Notes: generated by a model from the sequence alone, not told the origin. A stretch of DNA of 64,000 bases from DASQJL01 sp036380835 (GCA_036380835.1 DASVDZ010000036.1:5675-69674); one strand, 5' to 3'. Counted from the first letter of the stretch, positions 16,105 to 25,286 are shown. Translations and numbers: made by a program.

Positions 16105-17657
16105 CGGGGGAGGGGATTCGTTTCAGGGGACGGACGTGGCGGCTGGCTCTGGCCCCCGCCCTCACGGCGGCCATGCTCCTGGCGGCGATCGTGTCGGGCT
16201 GCGGTCGAAAAGGCGCTGCACCGGGAGGAGGCGCCGCCGGACCGACGCAGGGCGTCGGGCCGTACCGGGTCTCGGTCCAGAACCGTCCGGCGACGCCGTC
16301 CGTCGGCGACAATCGGCTCGTGGTCACCGTGGCCGACACCACGGGCGCACCCGTTCGCGGGGCCGAGCTGAGCGTCGTGGTCGCGATGGAGGCGATGGGC
16401 ACGATGCCGCGGATGGAGAGTCGCGGCGAAGTGAAGGAGACCGGGCCGGGGGTCTACGAGGCGAAGTACGGCATCGGAATGGCGGGCGAGTGGGACGCGG
16501 ACATCCGAATCCGCGACCCCCGCGGTGGCCAGGCGGATGCGGCCTTCCGCCTGAGCACGAGCCTCGCGCGGGTCTCGTTCGTGGGAGGCACGCCACCGGT
16601 GGGCGGAGGATCCGCCGGCGGCGCCGTCGGCGGCGCGCGGGGACCCGGCGCGGCCGGCGATATCCCGGGCGCGGTCCGGATCGATCCCGCCCGGCGTCAG
16701 GAGATCGGCGTCCGCACGGAAACCATCGAGCGCCGCGACCTCACGCAGACCGTGCGCGCCGCGGGCCTCGTCGCGTACGACGAGACGAGGCGCGCCGAGG
16801 TATCGCTCAAGTTCGGCGGCTGGGTGCGCGACATCCGGGTCGACTACACCGGACGTGCCGTGCGCGCGGGAGAGGTGCTCTTCACCGTCTACAGCCCGGA
16901 GCTCTTCGCCGCCCAGCAGGAGTACCTCACCGCGCTCGGCCGGTCCGCGGGCGGCTCCGCTCCGAACGGCGCCGGGGGCGACCCCTCCATCGCCGAGGCG
17001 GCGCGCCGGCGGCTCCTCCTCTGGGACATCTCTCCCCGGGAGATCGACGCGATCGCCCAGGCCGGAAAGCCCATGGAGGCCGTCCCCATCGTGGCCCCCG
17101 TCAGCGGGGTCGTGGTCGAGAAGAACATCGTCCTGGGGAGCGCCCTGATGGCGGGGCAGCTCCTCTACAAGATCGCGCCGATCCATCCGGTGTGGGTGAT
17201 GGCGAACGTGTACCCGTACGAGCTGCCGCTCATCCGGAACGGCATGGAGGCGACGATCCTCACGCCCTTCCTGCCCGAGAAATTCCGCCTGGGGCACGTC
17301 TCGTGGCTGAGCCCCTCCATGGAGGCCGATACCCGGACCGCCCAGATCCGAATCGAGGTGCCGAACGAGCGCGCCGACCTGAGGCCGGGGATGTACGTCG
17401 ACGTGGCCTTCGACGTCCGTCTCGGGAAGCAGATCGCCGTTCCCGAGAGCGCCGTTCTCTACGTGGGGGACCGCCGGATCGTCTTCATCGATCTGGGCGA
17501 CGGCCGCCTCGCGCCGCGGAACGTGACGCTCGGTCCGCGGGCCGGCGACTACTACGCGGTGCTCGCGGGGCTCAAGGAAGGGGAGATCGTGGTCACCTCG
17601 GGCAACTTCCTCGTCGCGGCCGAAAGCCGGCTCAAGGCCGCCGAGTCGAAGTGGTAG
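16101..17657 (+). CDS. CusB-type efflux adaptor lipoprotein with N-terminal YtkA/FixH-like domain
   Basis: A 518-residue periplasmic adaptor. A membrane segment ending in the lipobox VSGC predicts a lipid anchor. Residues ~50-155 (YRVSVQNRP..SVGDNRLVVTV, GAPVRGAELSVVVAMEAMGTMP, MAGEWDADIRIRDPRGG) resemble the YtkA/FixH Ig-like domain, with several methionines. A Gly-rich linker follows. The CusB/MFP core then begins at ~IPGAVRIDPARRQEIGVRTETI, with the barrel-sandwich (FGGWVRDIRVDYTGRAVRAGE) and LFTVYSPELFAAQQEYL, characteristic of heavy-metal adaptors. It ends with the membrane-proximal domain. It bridges channel and pump; the extra domain may present or sense metal. Start overlaps the channel stop. 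Confidence 0.88.
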   Translation: MTGEGIRFRGRTWRLALAPALTAAMLLAAIVSGCGRKGAAPGGGAAGPTQGVGPYRVSVQNRPATPSVGDNRLVVTVADTTGAPVRGAELSVVVAMEAMGTMPRMESRGEVKETGPGVYEAKYGIGMAGEWDADIRIRDPRGGQADAAFRLSTSLARVSFVGGTPPVGGGSAGGAVGGARGPGAAGDIPGAVRIDPARRQEIGVRTETIERRDLTQTVRAAGLVAYDETRRAEVSLKFGGWVRDIRVDYTGRAVRAGEVLFTVYSPELFAAQQEYLTALGRSAGGSAPNGAGGDPSIAEAARRRLLLWDISPREIDAIAQAGKPMEAVPIVAPVSGVVVEKNIVLGSALMAGQLLYKIAPIHPVWVMANVYPYELPLIRNGMEATILTPFLPEKFRLGHVSWLSPSMEADTRTAQIRIEVPNERADLRPGMYVDVAFDVRLGKQIAVPESAVLYVGDRRIVFIDLGDGRLAPRNVTLGPRAGDYYAVLAGLKEGEIVVTSGNFLVAAESRLKAAESKW

Positions 17658-17667
17658 GGGCGCGACC

Positions 17668-20600
17668 ATGATCGAGAAACTCATCGCCTGGTGCGCGCGG
17701 AACCGAGCGCTCACGCTCGCCTTCGTGCTGATCGCCGCGGCGTTCGGGGTCCGGGCCGTCCGGAACACGCCGCTCGACGCGATCCCGGACCTCTCCGACA
17801 CGCAGGTCATCGTCTCCGCCGAGTGGATGGGGCGGAGCCCCGACATCGTCGAGGATCAGGTCACGTACCCGATCGTCACCGCGCTTCGCGCCGCGCCCGG
17901 CGTCCAGTACGTGCGCGGGCTCAGCATGATCGGGGACTCGTTCGTGTACGTCGTCTTCAAGGATGGCGTGGACCTCTACTGGGCGCGGAGTCGGGTCCTG
18001 GAGTATCTCGCGTCGATCCAGGGAAAGCTCCCCGAGGGAGTCACGCCGCGTCTCGGGCCCGACGCCACCAGCGTCGGCTGGGTATTCGAGTACGCGCTCG
18101 TGGACACCACGGGACGCCAGGACCTCTCGCAGCTCCGCTCCTTCCAGGACTGGTACCTCCGCTACTGGCTCCAGAGCGTGGACGGCGTAGCGGAAGTGGC
18201 CTCGGTGGGTGGCTTCGAGAAGCAGTACCAGGTGGATCTCGATCCCGATCGTCTCGAGTCGTACGGAGTCTCGATCGACGACGTCGCCACGGCGATCCGC
18301 CGCTCGAACAACGAGGTCGGGGGAAGCGTCCTCGAGATCGCCGAGCACGAGCATTTCGTGCGGGGCCGCGGGTACATCCGCTCCCTCGCCGACATCGAAT
18401 CGATCCCCGTCAAGGTGGACCCGAACGGCGTCCCCGTGACGCTGCGCCAGCTGGGACAGGTGCACCTCGGCCCCGAGCAGCGCCGGGGGATCGCGGAGCT
18501 GAACGGCGAGGGGGAGGTCGTCGGCGGAATCGTCGTCATGCGCCTCAAGCAGAACGCCCTTCGGGTCATCGAAGGCGTGAAGAAGCGGCTCGAGGAGGTC
18601 AAGGGGGCGTTTCCGCCCGGAGTGAAGCTCGTCATCACGTACGACCGCTCCGAATTGATCCACCACGCGGTTCGCACCCTCTGGCACGAGCTGCTCCAGG
18701 AAATGCTCATCGTGAGTCTGGTGATCATCTTCTTTCTCTTTCACTTCCGGAGCGCCCTGATCCCGATCCTCTCGATTCCCATCGCGGTGCTCTTCGCGTT
18801 CATTCCGATGGACGGCCAGGGGCTCACCGCCAACATCATGTCGCTCGGCGGCATCGCGGTGGCGATCGGGGCGATGGTGGACGCCTCCATCATCATGGTG
18901 GAGAACGTGCACAAGAAGCTCGAGGCCTGGGAGGTCGGAGGGAAACAGGGGCCGCGGAACGACGTGATCGTACGCGCCCTCCAGGAGGTGGGGCGGCCCG
19001 TCTTCTTCGCCCTGACGGTGATCACCGTCTCCTTCCTCCCGATCTTCACGCTCGAGGCCACCGAGGGACGGCTGTTCAAGCCGCTCGCGTTCACCAAGAC
19101 CTACTCGATGGCGTTCGCGGCGCTCCTCGCCGTGACCCTCACCCCCGCCCTCGCGGCCTGGTTCATCCGCGGCCGCATCCGGTCGGAGCACGCGCATCCC
19201 GTCTCGAAGCGGATGATCAGCGCGTACGCGCCCGCGGTGCGCTTTGCCGTGCGCCGCCGCCGCTGGATCGTCTTCGGGGCCCTGGCGCTGATGCTCTCGA
19301 CCATCCCGGTCTTTCTCCGCCTCGGGAGCGAGTTCATGCCGCCCCTGAACGAGGGCACGCTGCTCTACATGCCGACCGCGCCCCCAGGCATCTCGTCGAC
19401 CGAGGCCTCGTCGGTGCTCCAGCAGATGGACCGGAAGCTCAAGTCGTTCCCGGAGGTCGCGACCGTGTTCGGGAAGATGGGGCGGGCGAAGACACCCACC
19501 GATCCCGCGCCCCTCTCGATGACCGAGACGGTCATCACGCTCAAGCCCGAGTCGCAGTGGCGGAAAGGGATGACGTGGGAGCGGCTGATCGCCGAGCTGG
19601 ACGCCGGGATGCGCTTTCCAGGGATGCCGAACATCTGGTGGATGCCGATCCAGACCCGAAACGAGATGCTCGCCACGGGCGTGCGGAGCGCCGTGGGCGT
19701 CAAGGTCTACGGCCCGGACCTCAAGGAGATCGAGGCGATCGGGGTCGCGATCGAGAAGGCGCTCCAGAACGTGCCGGGAACGCGGAGCGCCTACGCCGAC
19801 CGGGTCACGGGCGGGTACTTCCTCGACTTCGACATCGACCGGGAGGAGGCCGCCCGCTACGGCCTCACGGTGGGACAGATCCAGGACGTGATCGAGATGG
19901 CGGTCGGGGGGATGGCGGTCTCCCAGACGATCGAGGGCCGCGAGCGCTACACGATCCTCGTCCGCTACGCGCGGCAGTTCCGTGAGGATCCCTCGATTCT
20001 GGGGCGCGTGCTCGTGCCGACCTCGCTGGGGAAACCGGTGCCGCTCGCCCAGGTGGCGAAGATCGTCTTCCGGACCGGGCCGCCCATGATCCAGGAGGAG
20101 GATGGACAGCTCCTGGGCCTGGTCTCGGTCGACGTCGCCGACCGGCCGCTCGGCAGCTACGTCGCCGACGCCAAGCGCGCCGTCTCGAAGGAGGTGGCGC
20201 TCCCGCCGGGCTATCGCCTCGACTGGTCGGGGCAGTTCAAGTACATGGAGCGGGCCCAGGCGCGGCTCGCGTTCGTCGTGCCGCTCACGCTCCTCATCGT
20301 GTTCGGCCTCCTCTACTTCAACATGCGATCCGTCCCCGAGGCGGCGCTCGTGATGCTCGCGGTGCCGTTCTCGCTCGTCGGCGCCGTGTGGATCCTATTC
20401 CTCCTCGGCTATCACCTGAGCGTGGCCGTCTGGGTGGGCATGATCGCCCTGGCCGGACTCGACGCCGAGACCGGCGTCGTGATGCTGCTCTATCTCAAGC
20501 TCGCCCACCGCGACCGCGAGGCCAAGGGACTCCTTCGGGACAAGGAGGATCTGACCGAGGCGATCGTCGAGGGGGCGGCGCATCGCATCCGGCCGAAGAT

Positions 20601-20808
20601 GATGACCGTCTGCGCGATCCTCTTCGGGCTCCTTCCCATCATGTGGGGCACGGGGAGCGGCGCCGACGTGATGAAGCGGATCGCGGCGCCGATGGTGGGT
20701 GGCGTCGTTACGTCGTTCGTTCTGGAGCTGATCGTGTACCCGGCGATCTACGCCTGGTGGAAGGGCCGGCGCCTGCCGGCCCGGCCCGCCGGCGCCCCCC
20801 GGGAATGA
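17668..20808 (+). CDS. cusA: CusA-type heavy-metal RND efflux pump
   Basis: A 1046-residue inner-membrane HME-RND transporter, twelve membrane helices with two large periplasmic loops, full family length. The N-terminus reads LIAWCARNRALTLAFVL and NTPLDAIPDLSDTQVIV, standard for CusA/CzcA. The three methionines that bind Cu(I)/Ag(I) in E. coli CusA have counterparts: Met568 (LLYMPTAPPG), Met618 (PLSMTET) and Met667 (NEMLATG). This argues for copper/silver rather than zinc/cobalt/cadmium. Transmembrane segments around LGGIAVAIGAMVDASIIMVENVHK carry the proton-relay acidic residues. It follows the adaptor gene by ten bases and precedes a cupredoxin lipoprotein. Metal preference is inferred from these residues. 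Confidence 0.95.
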   Translation: MIEKLIAWCARNRALTLAFVLIAAAFGVRAVRNTPLDAIPDLSDTQVIVSAEWMGRSPDIVEDQVTYPIVTALRAAPGVQYVRGLSMIGDSFVYVVFKDGVDLYWARSRVLEYLASIQGKLPEGVTPRLGPDATSVGWVFEYALVDTTGRQDLSQLRSFQDWYLRYWLQSVDGVAEVASVGGFEKQYQVDLDPDRLESYGVSIDDVATAIRRSNNEVGGSVLEIAEHEHFVRGRGYIRSLADIESIPVKVDPNGVPVTLRQLGQVHLGPEQRRGIAELNGEGEVVGGIVVMRLKQNALRVIEGVKKRLEEVKGAFPPGVKLVITYDRSELIHHAVRTLWHELLQEMLIVSLVIIFFLFHFRSALIPILSIPIAVLFAFIPMDGQGLTANIMSLGGIAVAIGAMVDASIIMVENVHKKLEAWEVGGKQGPRNDVIVRALQEVGRPVFFALTVITVSFLPIFTLEATEGRLFKPLAFTKTYSMAFAALLAVTLTPALAAWFIRGRIRSEHAHPVSKRMISAYAPAVRFAVRRRRWIVFGALALMLSTIPVFLRLGSEFMPPLNEGTLLYMPTAPPGISSTEASSVLQQMDRKLKSFPEVATVFGKMGRAKTPTDPAPLSMTETVITLKPESQWRKGMTWERLIAELDAGMRFPGMPNIWWMPIQTRNEMLATGVRSAVGVKVYGPDLKEIEAIGVAIEKALQNVPGTRSAYADRVTGGYFLDFDIDREEAARYGLTVGQIQDVIEMAVGGMAVSQTIEGRERYTILVRYARQFREDPSILGRVLVPTSLGKPVPLAQVAKIVFRTGPPMIQEEDGQLLGLVSVDVADRPLGSYVADAKRAVSKEVALPPGYRLDWSGQFKYMERAQARLAFVVPLTLLIVFGLLYFNMRSVPEAALVMLAVPFSLVGAVWILFLLGYHLSVAVWVGMIALAGLDAETGVVMLLYLKLAHRDREAKGLLRDKEDLTEAIVEGAAHRIRPKMMTVCAILFGLLPIMWGTGSGADVMKRIAAPMVGGVVTSFVLELIVYPAIYAWWKGRRLPARPAGAPRE

Positions 20809-20821
20809 AAGGAGGCTCAGC

Positions 20822-21175
20822 ATGCATCGCATGAAGGTCGTTCTCGTGGCCTCGGCCTCGGCGTTGTTCCTGGTCATCGTGGCGTGGGGTTGCGCGCCGC
20901 GTGCCTCGGGGCCGCAAACGATCCGTATCGAGGTGACCGACCGCGGATTCGTGCCGGCGGAAGTCAAGGTTCGCGCCGGCGCGCCCGTCACGCTCCTCGT
21001 GACGCGGAAGACGGACGCGACCTGCGCCAAGGAGTTCACGATTCCGGACCTCGGAGTCCGTCAGGCGCTGCCCCTCGACCAGCAGGTCGAGATCGATCTC
21101 GCGCCTCACGCGCACGGCGACCTCCACTACGTCTGCGGGATGGACATGGTTTCCGGCACGATCAAGGTTCAGTGA
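20822..21175 (+). CDS. Cupredoxin-domain lipoprotein with two cysteines
   Basis: A 117-residue protein with a perfect ribosome site (AAAGGAGG, six bases from the ATG) that overlaps the end of cusA. A hydrophobic segment ends in AWGC, a plausible lipobox, so it is probably lipid anchored in the periplasm. The rest is a cupredoxin-like sandwich (IRIEVTDRGFVPAEVKVRAGAPVTLLV). The usual copper ligands are changed: a cysteine (DATCAKEF) stands where the first histidine is expected, and the last loop reads HYVCGMDM. A Cys/Cys/Met/His set suits Cu(I) binding better than blue-copper electron transfer. In this operon it may replace CusF as the metal chaperone; that is inference from position. Confidence 0.82.
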   Translation: MHRMKVVLVASASALFLVIVAWGCAPRASGPQTIRIEVTDRGFVPAEVKVRAGAPVTLLVTRKTDATCAKEFTIPDLGVRQALPLDQQVEIDLAPHAHGDLHYVCGMDMVSGTIKVQ

Positions 21176-21192
21176 ATGGATGAGGTCGAGAC

Positions 21193-21209
21193 GTCGCCGG
21201 CCCGGCGAC
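21193..21209. terminator. GC-rich palindrome between convergent genes
   Basis: GTCGCCGG-C-CCGGCGAC is a perfect inverted repeat just after the efflux operon and before the end of the FlgD-tailed protein gene on the other strand. No U-tract follows. Its position suits a two-way transcription stop, but sequence alone does not prove it. Confidence 0.35.
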
Positions 21210-21240
21210 CTCACGAGCGCTGCGGCCCGGCGGCGCTCCC

Positions 21241-22194
21241 TCAGCGCGAGACGACGAAACGCCGGACGATCGTGCCGGCCAAGCCCTCGTAGCGGAGGAA
21301 ATAGACGCCCGAGGGGACGGGCCGCCCGCGCCGATCGGTGGCGTTCCACTCCGCCGCGTACGGGCTCGCGCCGGCGCCCGAGCCCATGGCGTGAACGAGG
21401 CGGCCCTGGACGTCGTAGATGGCGAGGCGGCCACCGCCGGGAGACTGGATGCGCGCCCCGATCCGCACCGGGTTCGGCGCGATCCGGAGCGCCGGCGCCG
21501 CGATCGTCGCCTCCACCCCCGTCACGGTGCTCGACACGTCCACCGCGACCCCCGAGTTGTTCGTGAACGTGACCGGGTTCGACGGGCTCCCGGTCGTCAG
21601 GTTGAACTTCGTGCCGGAATCATCTGCCAGCGGGCAGGAAGGCAACGTGCCGAGCCCGGCGAAGCGGGTGAGGACCGCGGCCGCGGAGGTCGGGAGCGGT
21701 GGCGCCGCCGACGTGCCGACCTTGAAGGTCGTGACGTTTCCGTACGAGACCGCGTCGATGAGGCAGGTCGGCTTCTCGAAAGAGACCTGCCCGCTGGTCG
21801 GGAGGAGTCCGGCCGAGATCTGCAGATCGGGCGTGATGCCGAAGTGCTGCTTGAACTTCATGGTCGCGCAGAGAATGTAGTTCCCCGCCAGCGCGTTCGC
21901 GGCGGGGAGGTCCGCCGCGAAGGTCCCGAGGGTCGACACTAGATTGCCCGCGCCGTCGTAGACCTTGATCGCCGCCCCGTTCACGAGGTTCTCCCCACCC
22001 CCCAGCATCTGGATCTCGACCGCCTGGATCGTGGCGTCGCCGTTGTAGCCCGCCATGACCTTCGTGATCTGGTTCAGGTGGAACGTGGCGGAGGCGGGTG
22101 CGGGCCATGCAAGGGCAAGCGCGGCGGTGAGATAGGCGATGCGGACGACCCCGCGGTGGGTTGCGGGCGGGCGGCGATCGGGTCGGAATGGCAT
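21241..22194 (-). CDS. Secreted protein with FlgD-like Ig C-terminal domain
   Basis: A 317-residue protein with GGAGG six bases before its ATG and a signal peptide ending near PASA. The middle part (FHLNQITKVMAGYNGDATIQAVEIQML, then GNYILCATMKFKQHFG) looks like a lamin-tail or similar beta-sandwich and has a few cysteines; I cannot name it. The last 85 residues form the FlgD_Ig/type-A-sorting-like module: IAPNPVRIGAR, LAIYDVQGRLVH, WNATDRRGRPVPSGVYFLR and a final FVVSR. The same layout closes two other secreted proteins in this window. It is monocistronic and converges on the efflux operon. Surface or extracellular location is likely; function unknown. Confidence 0.75.
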   Translation of the reverse strand: MPFRPDRRPPATHRGVVRIAYLTAALALAWPAPASATFHLNQITKVMAGYNGDATIQAVEIQMLGGGENLVNGAAIKVYDGAGNLVSTLGTFAADLPAANALAGNYILCATMKFKQHFGITPDLQISAGLLPTSGQVSFEKPTCLIDAVSYGNVTTFKVGTSAAPPLPTSAAAVLTRFAGLGTLPSCPLADDSGTKFNLTTGSPSNPVTFTNNSGVAVDVSSTVTGVEATIAAPALRIAPNPVRIGARIQSPGGGRLAIYDVQGRLVHAMGSGAGASPYAAEWNATDRRGRPVPSGVYFLRYEGLAGTIVRRFVVSR

Positions 22195-22384
22195 GGGGCA
22201 CCTCCGCGTTTGAGCGTGTCCGGCCGGCGCGCACGACCGGATCCATGGTCCCGTGATGGGGTAGCTACGGACCGATCCGTCGCCTGTGACGGGGAAACCG
22301 GGAGGTCGTTCCGGAGGGGCGGTCGGGGGAGCGGGGGCTGGCGAGGCGGAGCGTTGGGAGCGGGCGGAGGAGAACCCGCCGCGC

Positions 22385-23803
22385 CTACATCGACTTGACG
22401 GTGGCGACCAGCTTGGAGATGGAACTCTTGGCGTCCCCGAAGAGCATCATCGTCTTCGGATCGTAGAAGAGCTCGTTCTCGATCCCCGCGAAGCCGGGCT
22501 TCATGCTCCGCTTGAGGATGAGGATGTGCTGCGCCTTGTCGGCGTCGAGGATCGGCATGCCGTAGATGGGGCTCGACGTGTCGGTGCGCGCCGCGGGATT
22601 CACGACGTCGTTCGCTCCGACCACCATCGCGACGTCGGCCCGCTCGAACTCGGAGTTGATCTGGTCGAGGTCGTACAGCTCCTCGTACGGAACGTTGGCC
22701 TCGGCCAGGAGCACGTTCATGTGCCCCGGCATGCGGCCCGCGACGGGGTGGATGGCGTACTTCACGGTCACCCCCTTCGCCTTGAGGAGGTCGGCCAGCT
22801 CGCGGATCGTGTGCTGCGCTTGGGCGACCGCGAGGCCGTACCCGGGAATCACGATCACGAGCTTGGAGTAGGAGAGGATCGTCGCCGCGTCCTCCACCGA
22901 GACCTCCCGCACCGTCTTGCCCGCCATGGCCGCGGCGCGGTCGCCCCCGCCCTTGCCGGCCGGGGCGCCGGCGCCGAACGCGCCGAAGAGCACGTTCGTG
23001 ATCGGCCGGTTCATCGCCTTGCACATGAGGATGGTGAGGAGCGTTCCGGAGGCGCCGACCAGGGTGCCGCTGATGATGAGCACCACGTTGTGGAGCGCGA
23101 AGCCGGTGGCCGCGGTCGCGAGACCGGTGAAGGAGTTGAGGAGCGAGATCACGACCGGCATGTCGCCGCCGCCGATCGGGATGACCGCGAGGACCCCGAG
23201 GGCGAGGCAGAGGCAGAGGAAGACGACGAAGAGCTGCGGCCCCGCCGAGCCCCCCACGATCATGATCGCGAGCGAGAGGATCGCGAGCATGAGGATCCCG
23301 TTCACGATCTTCTGGCCCGGGTAGGTCAGGGCCTTCTCGGTCATCACGCCCTGGAGCTTCCCCCACGCGATGATCGAGCCGGTGAACGAGATGGCCCCGA
23401 TCAGCGCGCCGACGATGATGCTGACGCCCTGATCCGTCGGCACGTGGGGCGACGTCCGGGTCAGGTGCATGTACTCGAGCGTCGAGACGAGCGCGGCCGC
23501 GCCGCCGCCCGAGCCGTTGAAGAGCGCCACCATCTGCGGCATCGCCGTCATCGCGACGCGACGCGCGGCGACCGCGCCGATTCCCGCCCCGATCACGAGG
23601 CCGACGAAGATGAGGCCGTAGGAGAGGATCTGGCGATCGAGGAGCGTGACGACCAGGGCGATCAGCATGCCGACCGCGGCGATCAGGTTCCCGTTCCGCG
23701 CGGTCTTGGGCGAGGAGAGCTGCTTGATGCCGAAGATGAAGAGGACCGACGCGACGATGTAGGCGACGCGGATCGCCGTCGGGCTCAGGGCCGGGACGTG
23801 CAT
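22385..23803 (-). CDS. pntB: NAD(P) transhydrogenase subunit beta
   Basis: A 472-residue membrane protein, the PntB subunit of proton-translocating transhydrogenase, which moves hydride between NADH and NADP+ using the proton gradient. About nine membrane helices in the first 260 residues carry GSGGGAAALVSTLEY. The C-terminal NADP-binding domain III has VIVPGYGLAVAQAQH, HPVAGRMPGHMNVLLAEANVPYEELYDLD, GANDVVNPAA and DTSSPIYGMPILD. The ATG overlaps the stop of the upstream subunit (TGATG). It is the last gene of a three-gene operon; the split alpha subunit is the common arrangement outside enterobacteria. Confidence 0.95.
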   Translation of the reverse strand: MHVPALSPTAIRVAYIVASVLFIFGIKQLSSPKTARNGNLIAAVGMLIALVVTLLDRQILSYGLIFVGLVIGAGIGAVAARRVAMTAMPQMVALFNGSGGGAAALVSTLEYMHLTRTSPHVPTDQGVSIIVGALIGAISFTGSIIAWGKLQGVMTEKALTYPGQKIVNGILMLAILSLAIMIVGGSAGPQLFVVFLCLCLALGVLAVIPIGGGDMPVVISLLNSFTGLATAATGFALHNVVLIISGTLVGASGTLLTILMCKAMNRPITNVLFGAFGAGAPAGKGGGDRAAAMAGKTVREVSVEDAATILSYSKLVIVIPGYGLAVAQAQHTIRELADLLKAKGVTVKYAIHPVAGRMPGHMNVLLAEANVPYEELYDLDQINSEFERADVAMVVGANDVVNPAARTDTSSPIYGMPILDADKAQHILILKRSMKPGFAGIENELFYDPKTMMLFGDAKSSISKLVATVKSM

Positions 23804-24099
23804 CAACCCTTCGGTCCCTTCTTCTTCACGAACATGAGGAGCATGCGATCGGTGACGAAGAACCCGCCCACCACGTTGATCGTACCCAGGATCACCGCGA
23901 CGAAGCCGAGCGCCCGGGTCAGCGTGTGGTCGGCCGCTCCGAGCACGAGCATCGCGCCCACCAGGACGATGCCGTGGATGGCGTTCGTCCCCGACATGAG
24001 CGGCGTGTGCAGGATCACCGGCACCTTCGAGATGACCTCGTAGCCGATGAAGATCGCGAGGATGAAGACGGTCAGGTCGGTGAGCAGGGCGTCGATCAC
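23803..24099 (-). CDS. pntAB: NAD(P) transhydrogenase subunit alpha, membrane part
   Basis: A 98-residue protein with three or four membrane helices (LTVFILAIFIGYEVISKVP, LMSGTNAIHGIVLVGAMLVL, LGFVAVILGTINVVGGFFVTDRML), corresponding to the C-terminal membrane section of E. coli PntA. The HTPLMSGTNAIHG stretch is strongly conserved in the family. It starts at GTG, with the start overlapping the upstream stop by four bases (GTGA), and its own stop overlaps the pntB start. With PntAA and PntB it forms the proton-coupled enzyme in the inner membrane. Confidence 0.93.
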   Translation of the reverse strand: MIDALLTDLTVFILAIFIGYEVISKVPVILHTPLMSGTNAIHGIVLVGAMLVLGAADHTLTRALGFVAVILGTINVVGGFFVTDRMLLMFVKKKGPKG

Positions 24100-25286
24100 G
24101 GCCGGCTCCCGGCGGCGCCGGCGGCGGCGGGCTGGCCGCCCTCGAGGCGCTCGCGCGTCGGCGCGTGCATCACCTGGCCGTCATGGGTGACGCACGTGTC
24201 GCGGATGATGTCGTCATTGAAGTCGAGGTTCAGGGCGCCGTTCTTCACCATGAGGAGGAAGAGCGCCGTGATGTTGCGCGAGTACATCTGGCTCGCGTGG
24301 ACCGGAACGGTCGCCGCGAGCTGCACCGGGCCCAAGATCGTGACGCCGTGCGCGACGACGTCGCGGCCCATTTCCGTCAGCTCGCAGTTCCCGCCCTGGT
24401 CGGCGGCCAGGTCGACGATGACCGAGCCCGGCTTCATCTTCGAGACGTCCTCCGCCGAGATGAGCCGCGGCGCCTTCAGGCCGGGCACGCGGGCGGTGGT
24501 GATGATCACGTCGGCGTGGGGGATGCGCGCTCGGAGGAGCTCCTGCGCCTTCGCGCGGGCCTCCTCGGAGAGCGCCTTGGCGTAGCCCTGCGCGTCCTGC
24601 GTCTCCTCGGCCGAGAGCTTCGGTCCCACGAACGTCGCGCCGAGGCTCTCCACCTCTTCCTTGACCGCCGGACGGATGTCGTATCCCTCGACCACCGCGC
24701 CGATCCGGCGGGCGCTCGCGATCGCCTGGAGCCCCGCGACGCCGGCGCCGATCACGAGCACCCGCGCCGGCGCGATCGTGCCGGCGGCGGTGACGAGCAT
24801 CGGGAAGAAGCGCGGCGCGGTGAGCGCGGCCAGGAGGACCGCCTTGTAGCCGTCGGCGGTGGCCATGGAGGAGAGCGCGTCCATGCGCTGGGCGCGCGTC
24901 GTGCGCGGCACGAGGTCCATGCTGAAGCTGGAGATTCTTCGCGCGGCGAACGTCCGAACGACGTCGAGGGCGGCGTTGGGCTTCAGGAACGAGACGAAGA
25001 CCGCGCCCTCGCGGGGGCATTCGGCTTCGTGTTTGCCGCCGGGGCCGCCGGCGAGGGGCGGCTGGAGCTTCAGCACGACGTCCGCGACCTTCCAGAGGGT
25101 CGCGGTATCGGACTCGATGACGGCACCGGCCGCCTCGTAGGCCGCATCGGAATGGTACGCGCCGGCGCCCGCGCCGGCCTCGACCAGGATCTCGACGCCG
25201 GCCGCCTTGAGCTGCTTGACGGAATCGGGCGTGACGGCGACGCGCCGTTCGCCGGGGCCGGTCTCCTTGAGGATCGCTACCTTCAC
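24096..25286 (-). CDS. pntAA: NAD(P) transhydrogenase subunit alpha, NAD-binding part
   Basis: A 396-residue soluble subunit of the alanine dehydrogenase/PNT fold. It starts at GTG (VKVAILKETGPGERRVAVTPD), the normal opening of the family. The NAD-binding Rossmann loop is VLVIGAGVAGLQAIASARRIGA, followed by GYDIRP. The RQD loop region TARVPGLKAPRLI and LAADQGGNCE are visible. It is the first gene of the pntAA-pntAB-pntB operon. Transhydrogenase supplies NADPH for biosynthesis and redox defence. The promoter must lie in the 74 bases shared with the divergent DinB-like gene; I see no clear boxes. Confidence 0.94.
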   Translation of the reverse strand: MKVAILKETGPGERRVAVTPDSVKQLKAAGVEILVEAGAGAGAYHSDAAYEAAGAVIESDTATLWKVADVVLKLQPPLAGGPGGKHEAECPREGAVFVSFLKPNAALDVVRTFAARRISSFSMDLVPRTTRAQRMDALSSMATADGYKAVLLAALTAPRFFPMLVTAAGTIAPARVLVIGAGVAGLQAIASARRIGAVVEGYDIRPAVKEEVESLGATFVGPKLSAEETQDAQGYAKALSEEARAKAQELLRARIPHADVIITTARVPGLKAPRLISAEDVSKMKPGSVIVDLAADQGGNCELTEMGRDVVAHGVTILGPVQLAATVPVHASQMYSRNITALFLLMVKNGALNLDFNDDIIRDTCVTHDGQVMHAPTRERLEGGQPAAAGAAGSRP

